A DNA stretch of 64,000 nucleotides from Streptomyces sp. CB02923 (GTDB taxonomy: Bacteria > Actinomycetota > Actinomycetes > Streptomycetales > Streptomycetaceae), in assembly GCF_001905005.1 (NCBI RefSeq), contig NZ_LWKZ01000024.1:119427-183426 (forward strand), given 5' to 3'. A program made the position numbers and the translations under genes. The notes under the pieces were generated by a model. It ran no database searches and was not told the origin of the DNA. It was given only the letters and a program-made list of their open reading frames with translations. This document shows, in pieces, positions 1 through 8,224 of this stretch; position 1 is the stretch's first letter, and each line of letters begins with the position of its first letter.

Positions 1-590
1 ATGCCGGTGTTGCCGTTGGACCAGCCGGCGGTGACGCGTCTGCCGCCCGTACGGGAGTCGTAGGCGCGTCCCCGGCCGTTGAGCCAGTCGACGACAGCGC
101 GTGCGGACTGGATGTCGGAGCGCCCGCCGACGTCCACGCAGCCGTCCGAGCGGTTGGTGCCCGCCAGGTCGACCAGGACCGTCGCATAGCCGCGCGGCAC
201 GAAGTAGTTGTCGTAGAAAAGCGGGAACTGCACCGGCTTCCCGGCGCTGTCGTAGGTCTTCTTCTGGCTCTCGTTGCCGCGCCCGCAGCAGGAGTAGTAG
301 GGGCTGGCGTCCATGATCACGGGGACCCGGCGGCCCTGCTGCGCGGGTTCGCGCGGCCGCACGATGTCGACGGCGACCCGGTCGGTCCGCCCGTCCGAGT
401 CGCCGTCGATCCTCGTGTCCACCCAGACCGATTCGCGTATCGCGTGGTCGTAGGAGTACACGGGTCTGGTCTCACCGGGAGCGGCGCGGGCCGCGGACGC
501 CGGTCCGGCGAGCGTGGTCAACAGGGCGACGGCGACCGCCGCCACGAGCGCTTTCCAGGGGATGCGGGGGAACCGCGCACTATGGGTCAC
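1..590 (-). CDS. CocE/NonD-type secreted hydrolase (X-Pro dipeptidyl-peptidase family), 5' part only
   Basis: The gene runs leftward off the window; about 196 codons are visible from a GTG start at 588-590. The product begins with a basic stretch and a hydrophobic core ending near residue 34 (GPASAARA), a typical Sec signal peptide, so it should be secreted. Mature sequence shows the S15/CocE beta-strand order: VWVDTRIDGDSDGRTDRV (about 53-70), RVPVIMDASPYY, PRGYATVLVDLAGTNRSDGC, then WLNGRG and TAGWSNGNTG just before the edge. The catalytic serine motif (GxSYxG) should lie immediately beyond base 1. Expected role: extracellular serine peptidase or acyl ester/amide hydrolase; which one cannot be decided from the N-terminal third. 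It is divergent from the M1 peptidase, so 591-835 should hold both promoters. Confidence 0.8.
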   Translation of the reverse strand, partial: MTHSARFPRIPWKALVAAVAVALLTTLAGPASAARAAPGETRPVYSYDHAIRESVWVDTRIDGDSDGRTDRVAVDIVRPREPAQQGRRVPVIMDASPYYSCCGRGNESQKKTYDSAGKPVQFPLFYDNYFVPRGYATVLVDLAGTNRSDGCVDVGGRSDIQSARAVVDWLNGRGRAYDSRTGGRRVTAGWSNGNTG

Positions 591-835
591 GGGGCGGACG
601 GTAGCGCGGGGGAACTGTTGTGCGTAAGAGTGCGCGCTGTGGCGGACAGGCGCGAAAGCGGGTCCGCGGGGGTGCTGGTGCGTGCGACGGCGAAGGGGCC
701 TGTGACGTCCGGATGTCGGTCATGTGTCAGATGGGGCCATGGACATGACGGGTGGGTTCCGAGTACATAGGGTCTGAAGAACCGAGGATCCGAAGAGCCG
801 AACCGGCTCACCTCCCCTACAAGATGGAGGATTTC

Positions 836-2347
836 GTGCGTCACAGACTCATCGTTCCGGGTGCGGCCGCCCTCAGCCTGCTGCTGGCGATCCCGGCTTC
901 CGCGGCCAGCTACACACCCGGCGCTCCGGGCGCGGGCGACTCCTACTACCCCGAGAGCGGCAACGGCGGGTACGACGTCTCCCACTACGACCTCCGGCTG
1001 AAGTACCAGCCGAAGACCGACCTGCTGGAGGGCACGGCGACGCTGCTCGCCAAGACGACGCAGGATCTCAGCCGCTTCAACCTCGACTTCGGCCTCAAGG
1101 TCAGCGAGATACGCGTCAACGGCAAGCAGGCCGCCTTCGCCACCTCCGGCAAGCACGAGCTGGAGGTCACTCCGGCCACGCCGCTGCCGAAGGGCAAGGA
1201 CATCAGCGTCGTCGTGCGCTACGCGGGCAAGCCGTCCGAGCTGAAGATCGACGGTTTCTCCGCCTGGCACCGCACGCCCGACGGCGGGGTCATCGCGCAG
1301 GAGCCGGACGCCGCCGTGTGGTGGTTCCCGAGCAACGACCACCCGTCCGACAAGGCGACGTACGACATCTCGGTCTCGGTTCCGGACGGCAGCCAGGCGC
1401 TCAGCAACGGCGTCCTGCTGTCCCAGTCCTCCAAGCTGGGCTGGACTCGGTACAACTGGCGCTCGGACAAGCCGCAGGCGACGTATCTGACCACGCTCGC
1501 GGTCGGCAAGTTCGACGTCACCAAGGACACCACGGCCAGCGGCCTGCCGGTGATCAACGCCGTCAGCAAGGACCTCGGCGCCTACGCGGGCTCGGCGCGC
1601 GCCAGCATCGAGCGCACCACCGAGGTCACGGAGTGGCTGGAGTCGGTCTTCGGGCCGTACCCGTTCAACTCCGTCGGCGGGTACGTCCCGAACGTGCCGG
1701 CCGGGTACGCGCTGGAGACGCAGACCCGCCCGTTCTACGGCAAGGAGGCGTTCGGCGGCGGCACCAACGTCTCCGTCGTGGTGCACGAGCTCGCGCACCA
1801 GTGGTACGGCGACAGCGTCTCCGTCAAGGACTGGAAGGACATCTGGGTCAACGAGGGCTTCGCCCGCTACAGCCAGTGGCTGTGGTCGGAGAAGGAGGGC
1901 GAGGGCACCGGCCGGGAACTGGCCGACTACGTCTACGCCCAGCACCCGGCCGACGACCCGTTCTGGAAGGTCAAGCCGGGCGACCCGGGCCCGGACAACC
2001 AGTTCCACGGCGCCGTCTACGACCGGGGCGCGCTCACGCTCCAGGCGCTGCGCAACAAGCTGGGCGACAAGGACTTCTTCGCGCTCCTGAAGTCCTGGCC
2101 CACCGACAAGAAGTACGGCAACGCCTCGGTGCACGACTTCGTGACGTATGCCGAGAGCAAGACCGGCAAGCCGCTCGCGGAGTTCTTCGACACCTGGCTC
2201 TTCCAGCCGGCCAAGCCCTCGGCGTCGGCGCTCAAGGCCGCCTTCGGCGCCCGGTCGGCCGCCCCGGCCAAGGCACCGGCCCAGCCGAAGTCCTGGAAGT
2301 CGATCCAGGCGACGAACCACGTGCACGACCACGGTCACGACCACTGA
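836..2347 (+). CDS. Secreted M1-family zinc metallopeptidase (aminopeptidase N-like)
   Basis: 503 residues from GTG 836, chosen because GGAGG lies 5 bases upstream and a signal peptide (RLIVPGAAALSLLLAIPASA) follows at once; an in-frame start at 752 would bury the signal. The zinc site is complete: HELAH at about 317-321 and the third ligand E340 in WVNEGFARY, 18 residues after the second His. The M1 N-terminal beta domain (SHYDLRLKYQPKTDLLEG) precedes it, and YALETQ near 300 replaces the usual GAMEN exopeptidase motif, as in secreted actinobacterial M1 proteins. At about 500 residues it lacks the large C-terminal domain of PepN (about 850). The last residues are a histidine-rich tail (NHVHDHGHDH). 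Role: extracellular removal of N-terminal residues from peptides. A strong hairpin follows the stop. Confidence 0.9.
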   Translation: MRHRLIVPGAAALSLLLAIPASAASYTPGAPGAGDSYYPESGNGGYDVSHYDLRLKYQPKTDLLEGTATLLAKTTQDLSRFNLDFGLKVSEIRVNGKQAAFATSGKHELEVTPATPLPKGKDISVVVRYAGKPSELKIDGFSAWHRTPDGGVIAQEPDAAVWWFPSNDHPSDKATYDISVSVPDGSQALSNGVLLSQSSKLGWTRYNWRSDKPQATYLTTLAVGKFDVTKDTTASGLPVINAVSKDLGAYAGSARASIERTTEVTEWLESVFGPYPFNSVGGYVPNVPAGYALETQTRPFYGKEAFGGGTNVSVVVHELAHQWYGDSVSVKDWKDIWVNEGFARYSQWLWSEKEGEGTGRELADYVYAQHPADDPFWKVKPGDPGPDNQFHGAVYDRGALTLQALRNKLGDKDFFALLKSWPTDKKYGNASVHDFVTYAESKTGKPLAEFFDTWLFQPAKPSASALKAAFGARSAAPAKAPAQPKSWKSIQATNHVHDHGHDH

Positions 2348-2353
2348 CCCGAA

Positions 2354-2386
2354 GCGGGGCCCGGCGCAGCGCGCGCCGGGCCCCGC
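2354..2386 (+). terminator. Strong GC hairpin terminator after the M1 peptidase gene
   Basis: Perfect 14-bp inverted repeat (GCGGGGCCCGGCGC at 2354-2367, complement at 2373-2386) with a 5-base loop, 7 bases after the stop codon. No T-run follows, which is normal for Streptomyces terminators. Confidence 0.75.
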
Positions 2387-2437
2387 CCGTATGTCCCCGG
2401 ACAGTGCCGACGCGTGGTTCTCCGGCAGACCGCCTCT

Positions 2438-2535
2438 GGGAGAACGCCTCCGGGAGGACGTCTCCGGGAGGACGTCTCCGGGAGGACGTCTCCGGGAGGA
2501 CGTCTCCGGGAGGACGTCTCCGGGAGAACGCCCCA
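2438..2535. repeat. 14-bp tandem repeat, seven units (five identical)
   Basis: Units of GGGAGGACGTCTCC start at 2452, 2466, 2480, 2494 and 2508 and are exact; the flanking units at 2438 and 2522 differ by a few bases. Each unit is close to palindromic around GACGTC. The array lies between the M1 peptidase terminator and the sphingomyelinase promoter region. Because 14 is not a multiple of 3, it leaves long spurious open frames on both strands, which I do not call as genes. Confidence 0.9.
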
Positions 2536-2651
2536 CCCCACGCGCCGTATCCCGTCCACCTCCGTATCACCCATCGGTTACTCAGAAGTAAGCACGCCTG
2601 GTTTGATGTGCGACGGGTCACGCACCCACCCCCACGCGACCAGGAGTCCGC

Positions 2652-3662
2652 ATGCCGCACCGCACGTCACACCGCCCCCACGGAGCCGCCCTCGGCACGG
2701 TGCTGGCCTTCGGGCTGGCCGCCACGGCGTGCTTCGCCACGGCTCCCGCGGCGTCGGCCGCGCAGGCACCGGCCGCGGTACCCGCGGTGAAGGTGCTCTC
2801 GTACAACGTGTTCCTCATGAGCAAGAATCTCTACCCCAATTGGGGGCAGGACCACCGGGCCAAGGCGATAGCCTCCGCCGGTTTCTTCCGGGACCAGGAC
2901 GTCGTCGTCCTCCAGGAAGCCTTCGACAATTCCTCTTCCGACGCGCTCAAGTCGGCCGCGGCGGCGCAGTATCCGTACCAGACCCCGGTCGTCGGACGCG
3001 GGAAGGGCGGCTGGGACGCCACGGGCGGCGCCTATTCCGCCACCACTCCGGAAGACGGCGGGGTCACCGTGCTGAGCAAGTGGCCGGTGCTCCGCAAGGA
3101 GCAGTACGTGTTCAAGGACGCCTGCGGTTCCGACTCCTGGTCGAACAAGGGCTTCGCCTATGCCGCGCTGAATGTCCGCGGCACCACGGTGCACGTGGTC
3201 GGTACGCACACCCAGTCGACCGACCCGGGATGCAAGGCGGGAGAAGCGGCCGCGGTCCGGGCGAAGCAGTTCAAGGAGATCGACGCCTTCCTGGACGCGA
3301 AGAGCATTCCGGCGGGCGAACAGGTCATGGTCGCCGGTGACGTGAACGTGGACTCGCGCAGCGCCGAATTCGCGTCCCTGCTCACCGACGCCGGTCTCGT
3401 GGCGGCCGATACGCGCACGGGCCACCCGTACTCCTTCGACACCCGCGAGAACTCGGTGGCCGCGTACCGCTACCCCGACGACCCGCGCGAGGACCTGGAC
3501 CACATCCTGCACCGCCGCGGCCACGCCCGGCCCGACGGCTGGCGCAACGAGGTCGTCAAGGAGCGGTCCGCTCCCTGGACGGTGTCGAGCTGGGGCAAGG
3601 AGTACACCTACACCAATCTCTCGGACCACTATCCCGTGACGGCGTCTCAGCGCTTGGGGTAG
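2652..3662 (+). CDS. Secreted sphingomyelin phosphodiesterase (neutral sphingomyelinase C)
   Basis: 336 residues, usual length for bacterial SMase C. Signal peptide residues 1-37 (ALGTVLAFGLAATACFATA, cleavage near ASA-AQ). The endonuclease/exonuclease/phosphatase fold follows: VLSYNVFLM (48-56), metal-binding Glu in VVLQEAFD (E89), GGVTVLSKWP, HVVGTHTQS, VAGDVNVDS, DLDHIL and the C-terminal catalytic SDHYPV. The C..C pair (DACGSDSW and DPGCKAGE) fits the disulphide of the family. Role: Mg2+-dependent cleavage of sphingomyelin to ceramide and phosphocholine outside the cell. Start ATG 2652 has AGGAG about 7 bases upstream. Single gene, own promoter expected in 2536-2640. Confidence 0.9.
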   Translation: MPHRTSHRPHGAALGTVLAFGLAATACFATAPAASAAQAPAAVPAVKVLSYNVFLMSKNLYPNWGQDHRAKAIASAGFFRDQDVVVLQEAFDNSSSDALKSAAAAQYPYQTPVVGRGKGGWDATGGAYSATTPEDGGVTVLSKWPVLRKEQYVFKDACGSDSWSNKGFAYAALNVRGTTVHVVGTHTQSTDPGCKAGEAAAVRAKQFKEIDAFLDAKSIPAGEQVMVAGDVNVDSRSAEFASLLTDAGLVAADTRTGHPYSFDTRENSVAAYRYPDDPREDLDHILHRRGHARPDGWRNEVVKERSAPWTVSSWGKEYTYTNLSDHYPVTASQRLG

Positions 3663-3735
3663 GCCGGGGGCGGGTCGCCGGACGGCGATCACGGACCGGT
3701 CCGTAAGGGGCTACCAGCCCTGACGCCGCTTGCAT

Positions 3736-3758
3736 TCCTGGACACAATGGGTCCAGGA
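3736..3758. promoter_or_regulatory. Inverted repeat overlapping the ribosome site of the DHA2 exporter gene
   Basis: TCCTGGAC at 3736-3743 and GTCCAGGA at 3751-3758 form a perfect 8-bp inverted repeat with a 7-base spacer. The right arm contains the AGGA ribosome-binding site for GTG 3766. It could be a repressor operator at the transcript start or an RNA hairpin hiding the ribosome site. No regulator gene is adjacent. Confidence 0.5.
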
Positions 3759-3765
3759 TGCTGAC

Positions 3766-5280
3766 GTGACCGAGTTATCAGCTGGCCCACGGCCCACTTC
3801 CGCGCGGCCCTCCCCCGCCGCCCCGCGCCCGGGACCGCTGCTCGCCGTCCTGCTCACCGCGTGGTTCATGGCGCAATTCGACTTCTTCGTCGTCAACGTC
3901 GCCGCCCCCTCGTTCGAGAAGGACCTCCACACCGGACCCGCCGCCCTGGAACTGATCGTCGGCGGCTACGCCTTCGCGTACGCCAGCGGCATGATCACCG
4001 GCGGCCGGCTCGGCGACCTCTTCGGCCACCGGCGTACGTTCGTCGCGGGGATGATCGCCTTCGCCGTCACCTCGCTGCTGTGCGGCATCGCGGTGAACCC
4101 GGCCCAGCTGGTCGGCGCCCGGCTGCTACAGGGCTTCGCCGGAGCCGTGATGGTGCCGCAGGTGCTCGCCACGATCACCGCCTCGTTCCCGGTGCACGCC
4201 CGGGGCCGGGCGATGGCCTGGTACGGCGTCGCCGGCGGTACGGCCTCGGTCGCCGGCCAGGTGCTCGGCGGGCTGATGCTGGACGCCGACATCCTCGGAC
4301 TGGGCTGGCGGGTCCTGTTCCTGATCAACGTGCCGATCGGCGCGGTCGCGGCCCTGCTGGCCCTGCGCTTTTTGCCCTCGGTACGCTCCGCCCGCCGGGC
4401 CCGGCTGGACCTGACCGGCGCGGGCGGCGTGGCGCTGACCCTGGGCCTGGTGCTCGTACCGCTCGCCATGGGGCGCACCGCCGGCTGGCCTGCCTGGACC
4501 TGGATCTGCCTGGCCGCCTCCGTGCCGGTGGGCGCGGCCACCGTGTACTGGCAGCGGTCCCTGGCCGCCCGCGGCGGCGACCCCGTGCTCGACCTGGCAC
4601 TGTTCCGCGAGGTTTCCTACCTGGCCGGCGTGGTGACGGGCGCGGCCTTCATGGCGTACTGGGCCAGCGTCATGTTCACACTGACGCTGCTGCTCCAGGG
4701 CGGTTTCGGGCTGGGCCCGTTCCAGGCCGGACTGGCCTTCGCGCCGACCGGTGTGTGCTACGCCGGTTTCGCGCTGCTCAGCCGGAACCTGGTCCAGCGC
4801 TTCGGTCTGCGCATCCTGCAACTGGGGAGCGTGGTCACGGTGATCGGCCTGACGGCGGTCGCCCTCGTACTCCACTTCCTGCCGGACCGCGGCGCGCTGC
4901 CCTGGGTCGTCGTCACCATGGCGGTGGCCGGGGTGGGCAACGGGCTGATGTTCCCGCAGCTCATCGGCGCCTCGCTGGTGCGCGTGCCCGCGCAGCGGGC
5001 CGGGATCGGCGCCGGGGTGCTCACCACGGCCCAGCAGTTCGGCGGCGCCGCGGGGGTCGCGGTCATCGGCGCCGCGTTCTTCGCCCTGGCCGGCGGCACG
5101 CCGAGCGCCGCCGGGTACGCCCGCGCCGCCATGTGGACCACCGTGGTCTCGGTCGCCCTGACCTGTGTCGTCACGGTGCTGACGACGGCCATCCGGCGGG
5201 CGGCCGACCGTACCGCGCGGGCCGAGCGCGCGCAGCAGGCGGCGGACGAGGACGCGAAGCGGGCGGCGGACGCCTCCTGA
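3766..5280 (+). CDS. MFS drug-type exporter, DHA2 (EmrB/QacA) family, with a TTA codon
   Basis: 504 residues from GTG 3766 (AGGA 8 bases upstream; TTG 3730 is an alternative 12 codons earlier but lies upstream of the inverted repeat). Fourteen hydrophobic helices are visible. Signatures: LLTAWFMAQFDFFVVNVAAP (helix 1, motif D1 region), GGRLGDLFGHRRTF between helices 2 and 3 (motif A), and an antiporter motif C-like GGTASVAGQVLGGL. The C-terminal tail is charged (RAERAQQAADEDAKRAAD). Role: proton-driven export of drugs or secondary metabolites. Codon 4 is TTA (3775-3777), which needs the bldA tRNA, so translation may be tied to development. A perfect 21-bp terminator follows. Confidence 0.88.
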   Translation: MTELSAGPRPTSARPSPAAPRPGPLLAVLLTAWFMAQFDFFVVNVAAPSFEKDLHTGPAALELIVGGYAFAYASGMITGGRLGDLFGHRRTFVAGMIAFAVTSLLCGIAVNPAQLVGARLLQGFAGAVMVPQVLATITASFPVHARGRAMAWYGVAGGTASVAGQVLGGLMLDADILGLGWRVLFLINVPIGAVAALLALRFLPSVRSARRARLDLTGAGGVALTLGLVLVPLAMGRTAGWPAWTWICLAASVPVGAATVYWQRSLAARGGDPVLDLALFREVSYLAGVVTGAAFMAYWASVMFTLTLLLQGGFGLGPFQAGLAFAPTGVCYAGFALLSRNLVQRFGLRILQLGSVVTVIGLTAVALVLHFLPDRGALPWVVVTMAVAGVGNGLMFPQLIGASLVRVPAQRAGIGAGVLTTAQQFGGAAGVAVIGAAFFALAGGTPSAAGYARAAMWTTVVSVALTCVVTVLTTAIRRAADRTARAERAQQAADEDAKRAADAS

Positions 5281-5302
5281 AGGGCGTCCGGCGGGCACGG
5301 AC

Positions 5303-5362
5303 ACACGGCGAAGGGCGGCCGCGCGGCTCCATCCGGAGCGCCGCGGCCGCCCTTCGCCGTGT
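5303..5362. terminator. Bidirectional terminator between convergent exporter and permease genes
   Basis: Perfect 21-bp inverted repeat (arms 5303-5323 and 5342-5362, beginning ACACGGCGAAGGGCGG) around an 18-base loop that itself holds GGCTCC/GGAGC. It lies between two stop codons of facing genes, so it probably serves both. Confidence 0.85.
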
Positions 5363-5425
5363 CCGGGGCCGTACGGTCGGCGGGGCCGTACGGTCGGCCC
5401 CGGCCGGTCGCCCTCGTCCGTACGG

Positions 5426-6922
5426 TCAGCCCTTGTCGAGCGTTCCCGGCCCGGCCGCCGCGCCCTGTTCGCGTTCGGCGGCGATCCGGCCCACCCGGCC
5501 GCGGACCGCGAACCAGCCCACGACCAGCGCGGCGCCGATGACCGGCACCAGCATCACGGTCTGCTGCCCCACGCCCTCGCTGTCGAAGGCCATCAGGATG
5601 ACGACGCCGACCAGGAAGACGATGGTCGCGATGTCGGTGACCGGGGTGCCCGGCAGCTGGAAGCGGGGGCGGTCGACCAGGCCCTCGCGGGAGCGCCGGA
5701 CGAAGACCATGTGACAGACCATGATCGTGCACCAGGTGCTGATGATGCCGAGCGCCGCGATGTTCAGCACGATCTCGAACGCCTTGCCGGGCACGAGGTA
5801 GTTGAGGCCGACGCCCAGCACGCACACCGCGGAGGTGAGCATGATGCCGCCGTACGGCACCTGGTTGCGGTTCATCAGCCCCGCGAACTTCGGCGCCGAG
5901 CCCGCCATCGACATCGAGCGCAGGATGCGGCCGGTGGAGTACAGGCCGGAGTTGAGGCTGGACATGGCGGCGGTGAGCACCACCAGGTTCATCACGTCGC
6001 CCGCGGCCGGCACGCCCACGTTGGAGAGCACGGTGACGAAGGGGCTCTCGGAGCCGGTGTACTTGTTCCACGGCAGCAGCAGCGCGAGGAGGATCACCGA
6101 GCCGACGTAGAAGACACCGACCCGCCACATGATCGAGTTCACGGCCTTGGGCACGACCTTCTCCGGCTCGCTGGTCTCACCCGCGGTGACGCCGACCAGT
6201 TCGACGGCGGAGTAGGCGAAGACCACGCCCTGCAACACGATCACCACGGGCAGCAGGCCGCTCGGGAAGAAGCCGCCGTGGTCGGTGATCAGGCTCAGGC
6301 CGGGGGTCTCGCCGCCCACCGGGTGCTGGGTGGCCAGCAGGAAGATGCCGATGAACATGAAGACGACCAGCGCCGCGACCTTGATGATCGCGAACCAGAA
6401 CTCCATCTCACCGAAGATCTTCACCGAGATCAGGTTGATGGAGAGCACCACCGCGAGCGCGATCAGCGCCATGACCCACTGCGGGATGGCGGTGAACAGG
6501 CTCCAGTAGTGGGTGTAGAGGGCAATCGCGGTGATGTCGGCGATACCGGTGGTGGACCAGTTGACGACGTACATCCAGCCCGCGATGTACGCGCCCTTCT
6601 CCCCCAGGAACTCTCGCGCGTACGAGACGAAGGAACCCGACGACGGCCGGTGCAGCACCAGTTCGCCCAGGGCCCGTACGACGAAGAACGCGAACAGGCC
6701 GCAGACCGCGTACGCGACGGCGAGCGCGGGTCCGGCGGAGGCGAGCCGGCCGCCGGCGCCCAGGAACAGGCCGGTGCCGATCGCCCCGCCGATGGCGATC
6801 ATGTTGATGTGCCGGCCCTTGAGGCCCTTGCTGTATCCGGCGTCGCCCGCGTCCTGGGCGGTCGACGCCTTCCCCCCGCCCGGTGGCCTGTTGGCTTCTT
6901 CCTGGACGGTTTCCGTGCTCAC
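5426..6922 (-). CDS. Amino-acid permease (APC superfamily, AnsP-like)
   Basis: 498 residues, 12 transmembrane helices. N-terminal GLKGRHINMIAIGGAIGTGL (residues 33-52) is the signature of the amino-acid transporter family (LysP, CycA, GabP, AnsP). Other family marks: FVVRALGELVLHRPSSGSF and GITAGETSEPE-like VGVTAGETSEPEKVVPKA. The cytoplasmic loop DRPRFQLPGTP resembles L-asparagine permeases more than CycA, but substrate cannot be fixed by eye. Role: proton-coupled uptake of an amino acid, probably asparagine. Start ATG 6922 is followed by a hydrophilic N-terminus of about 35 residues. It is transcribed alone; the upstream 548-base gap holds a nested palindrome at 7057-7090. Confidence 0.85.
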   Translation of the reverse strand: MSTETVQEEANRPPGGGKASTAQDAGDAGYSKGLKGRHINMIAIGGAIGTGLFLGAGGRLASAGPALAVAYAVCGLFAFFVVRALGELVLHRPSSGSFVSYAREFLGEKGAYIAGWMYVVNWSTTGIADITAIALYTHYWSLFTAIPQWVMALIALAVVLSINLISVKIFGEMEFWFAIIKVAALVVFMFIGIFLLATQHPVGGETPGLSLITDHGGFFPSGLLPVVIVLQGVVFAYSAVELVGVTAGETSEPEKVVPKAVNSIMWRVGVFYVGSVILLALLLPWNKYTGSESPFVTVLSNVGVPAAGDVMNLVVLTAAMSSLNSGLYSTGRILRSMSMAGSAPKFAGLMNRNQVPYGGIMLTSAVCVLGVGLNYLVPGKAFEIVLNIAALGIISTWCTIMVCHMVFVRRSREGLVDRPRFQLPGTPVTDIATIVFLVGVVILMAFDSEGVGQQTVMLVPVIGAALVVGWFAVRGRVGRIAAEREQGAAAGPGTLDKG

Positions 6923-7056
6923 AGCTGGTTCATCTCGCTTTCGGGCAGGCGATGGAGCCGTCGCCGGTCACATGGGTCACGCGAGTCCGGCCGACGGCAC
7001 ACCTTCCCCCAGAGCCGCCCCCTCGTCTGTGTGCTGGGTCACACCGTGTATGAGCC

Positions 7057-7090
7057 ACCCATAATCCGTACGGATATGTCCTGTATGGGT
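7057..7090. promoter_or_regulatory. Nested palindrome upstream of the amino-acid permease
   Basis: ATCCGTACGGAT at 7064-7075 is a perfect 12-bp palindrome; it is flanked by ACCCATA (7057-7063) and TATGGGT (7084-7090), a 7-bp inverted repeat. Position about 135-165 bases upstream of the permease start suggests an operator. Regulator unknown. Confidence 0.45.
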
Positions 7091-7227
7091 TGTCGGGGTC
7101 ATGCCCACACCTCCACCAATTCACCACGCTCCGGTCACCCTTGCTCACCCAGGAGAACGGTGCGGGTATCGGATTCCGGTCGCCGCGATGGCCGGAAACC
7201 GCCGCCGGACCGGGGGTGGGACCACGG

Positions 7228-7304
7228 GGGATCCGGGTGCGGGGCCACCGGGATCCGGGTGCGTGACCACCGAGTACCCGGGAGCGTGGCCACCGGGGAT
7301 CCGG
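7228..7304. repeat. 22-bp degenerate tandem repeat, about 3.5 units
   Basis: Units beginning GGGATCCGGGTGCG and ending CCACC start at 7228, 7250, 7272 (diverged, 23 bp) and 7295 (partial). Confidence 0.7.
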
Positions 7305-7470
7305 CGTCGGGCGCGGGTCCGGGCCGCGCCGCCGATCCCGCTGGGCTCCGGAAGGTTTCACAGAGCTGGTGAGACAGCAATACTGTTGAACACGGACCGC
7401 GCCATGGGACGCGGCGGGCGCAGGGGGCGCGGGCACCCGCGCGGACGCAGCGAGGGAAGCGAGGCGCGGC

Positions 7471-8202
7471 ATGGCCACCGGGACCGGGGAAGAACCGACG
7501 CTCACCGTCGACGAATTGGCCGCCCGCGCGGGCGTGACCGTGCGGACCGTCCGCTTCTACAGCACCCGCGGGCTGCTGCCCCCGCCCGCGATCGGCCCCC
7601 GCCGCGTCGGCCGGTACGGCGCCGCCCACCTGTCCCGGCTCGCGCTGATCGAGGAACTCCAGCACCACGGCATGACGCTGGCCGCCATCGAGCGCTACCT
7701 CGCCCGGCTGCCCGACGACCTCAGCGCCCACGACCTCGCCATCCACCGCGCGCTCGTCGCCTCCTGGTCGCCGGACTCCGCCGAGGAGGCGACCCGGGCC
7801 CACCTGGAGCGCCGCGCGGGCCGCACGCTGAGCGAGGACGACATCGACCGGCTGGCGGCGATGGACGTCCTGGAGCGCACCGCGGACCCCGACGCGTTCC
7901 GGGTCGACCCGGCCGTCCTCCACCTGGGCATCCGGCTGCTGGACGTACCGGTCGCGCTGGAGACGCTGCTCGCCGCCCGTACCGTCGTCCAGGAGCACAC
8001 CCGCTCGGCGGCACGCGAGCTGACCCGGCTCTTCCACGACGAGGTGTGGGGCCCCTACCGGGAGCGCGAGTCGGACCCCGAACAGGTGGAGTCGATGAAG
8101 TCGCTCTCCGCGCACATGCAGCCGATGGTGGTGCAGGCGCTGGTGACGGCCTTCCAGCGGTCGATGCGCGAGGAGCTGCGGGCGACGTACGCCGAGGAGT
8201 GA
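7471..8202 (+). CDS. MerR-family transcriptional regulator
   Basis: 243 residues. The N-terminal winged helix-turn-helix is clear: LTVDELAARAGVTVRTVRFY (residues 11-30) then STRGLLPPP, GRYGAAHLSRL and the dimer helix start (HGMTLAAIERYLARL). The C-terminal 160 residues are all-helical without the cysteine pattern of metal sensors, so the ligand is probably organic or absent. Such long MerR proteins in Streptomyces are usually local regulators. Start ATG 7471 follows GGAAGCGAGG. The next gene (AlbA_2 protein) starts 22 bases after the stop, so both may be one transcript. Confidence 0.85.
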   Translation: MATGTGEEPTLTVDELAARAGVTVRTVRFYSTRGLLPPPAIGPRRVGRYGAAHLSRLALIEELQHHGMTLAAIERYLARLPDDLSAHDLAIHRALVASWSPDSAEEATRAHLERRAGRTLSEDDIDRLAAMDVLERTADPDAFRVDPAVLHLGIRLLDVPVALETLLAARTVVQEHTRSAARELTRLFHDEVWGPYRERESDPEQVESMKSLSAHMQPMVVQALVTAFQRSMREELRATYAEE

Positions 8203-8224
8203 GCGCCCGCCCGGCGGGCATGAC

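Larger units (their letters stand above)
6923..7470. other. 548-base divergent intergenic region
   Basis: Separates the leftward permease from the rightward MerR gene and must hold both promoters. It contains the nested palindrome at 7057-7090, a 22-bp degenerate repeat at 7228-7304, and a short AT-richer patch near 7360-7390 (CAGCAATACTGTTGAAC) that could be the MerR promoter. I find no convincing gene in it on either strand. Confidence 0.6.

Noticed and set aside
2438..2535. CRISPR array
   Set aside because: The 14-bp units are directly adjacent with no spacers, and there are no cas genes. The same holds for the other arrays (25225, 33528, 57613, 61063).
587..2536. 649-codon open frame on the minus strand opposite the M1 peptidase
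   Set aside because: High-GC shadow: the composition is Arg/Val/Gly-rich without motifs, and it runs antisense through a gene with complete zinc motifs and the 14-bp repeats.
3861..5714. 617-codon plus-strand open frame over the DHA2 exporter
   Set aside because: Arg/Pro-rich +1 shadow of a well-supported 14-helix transporter.
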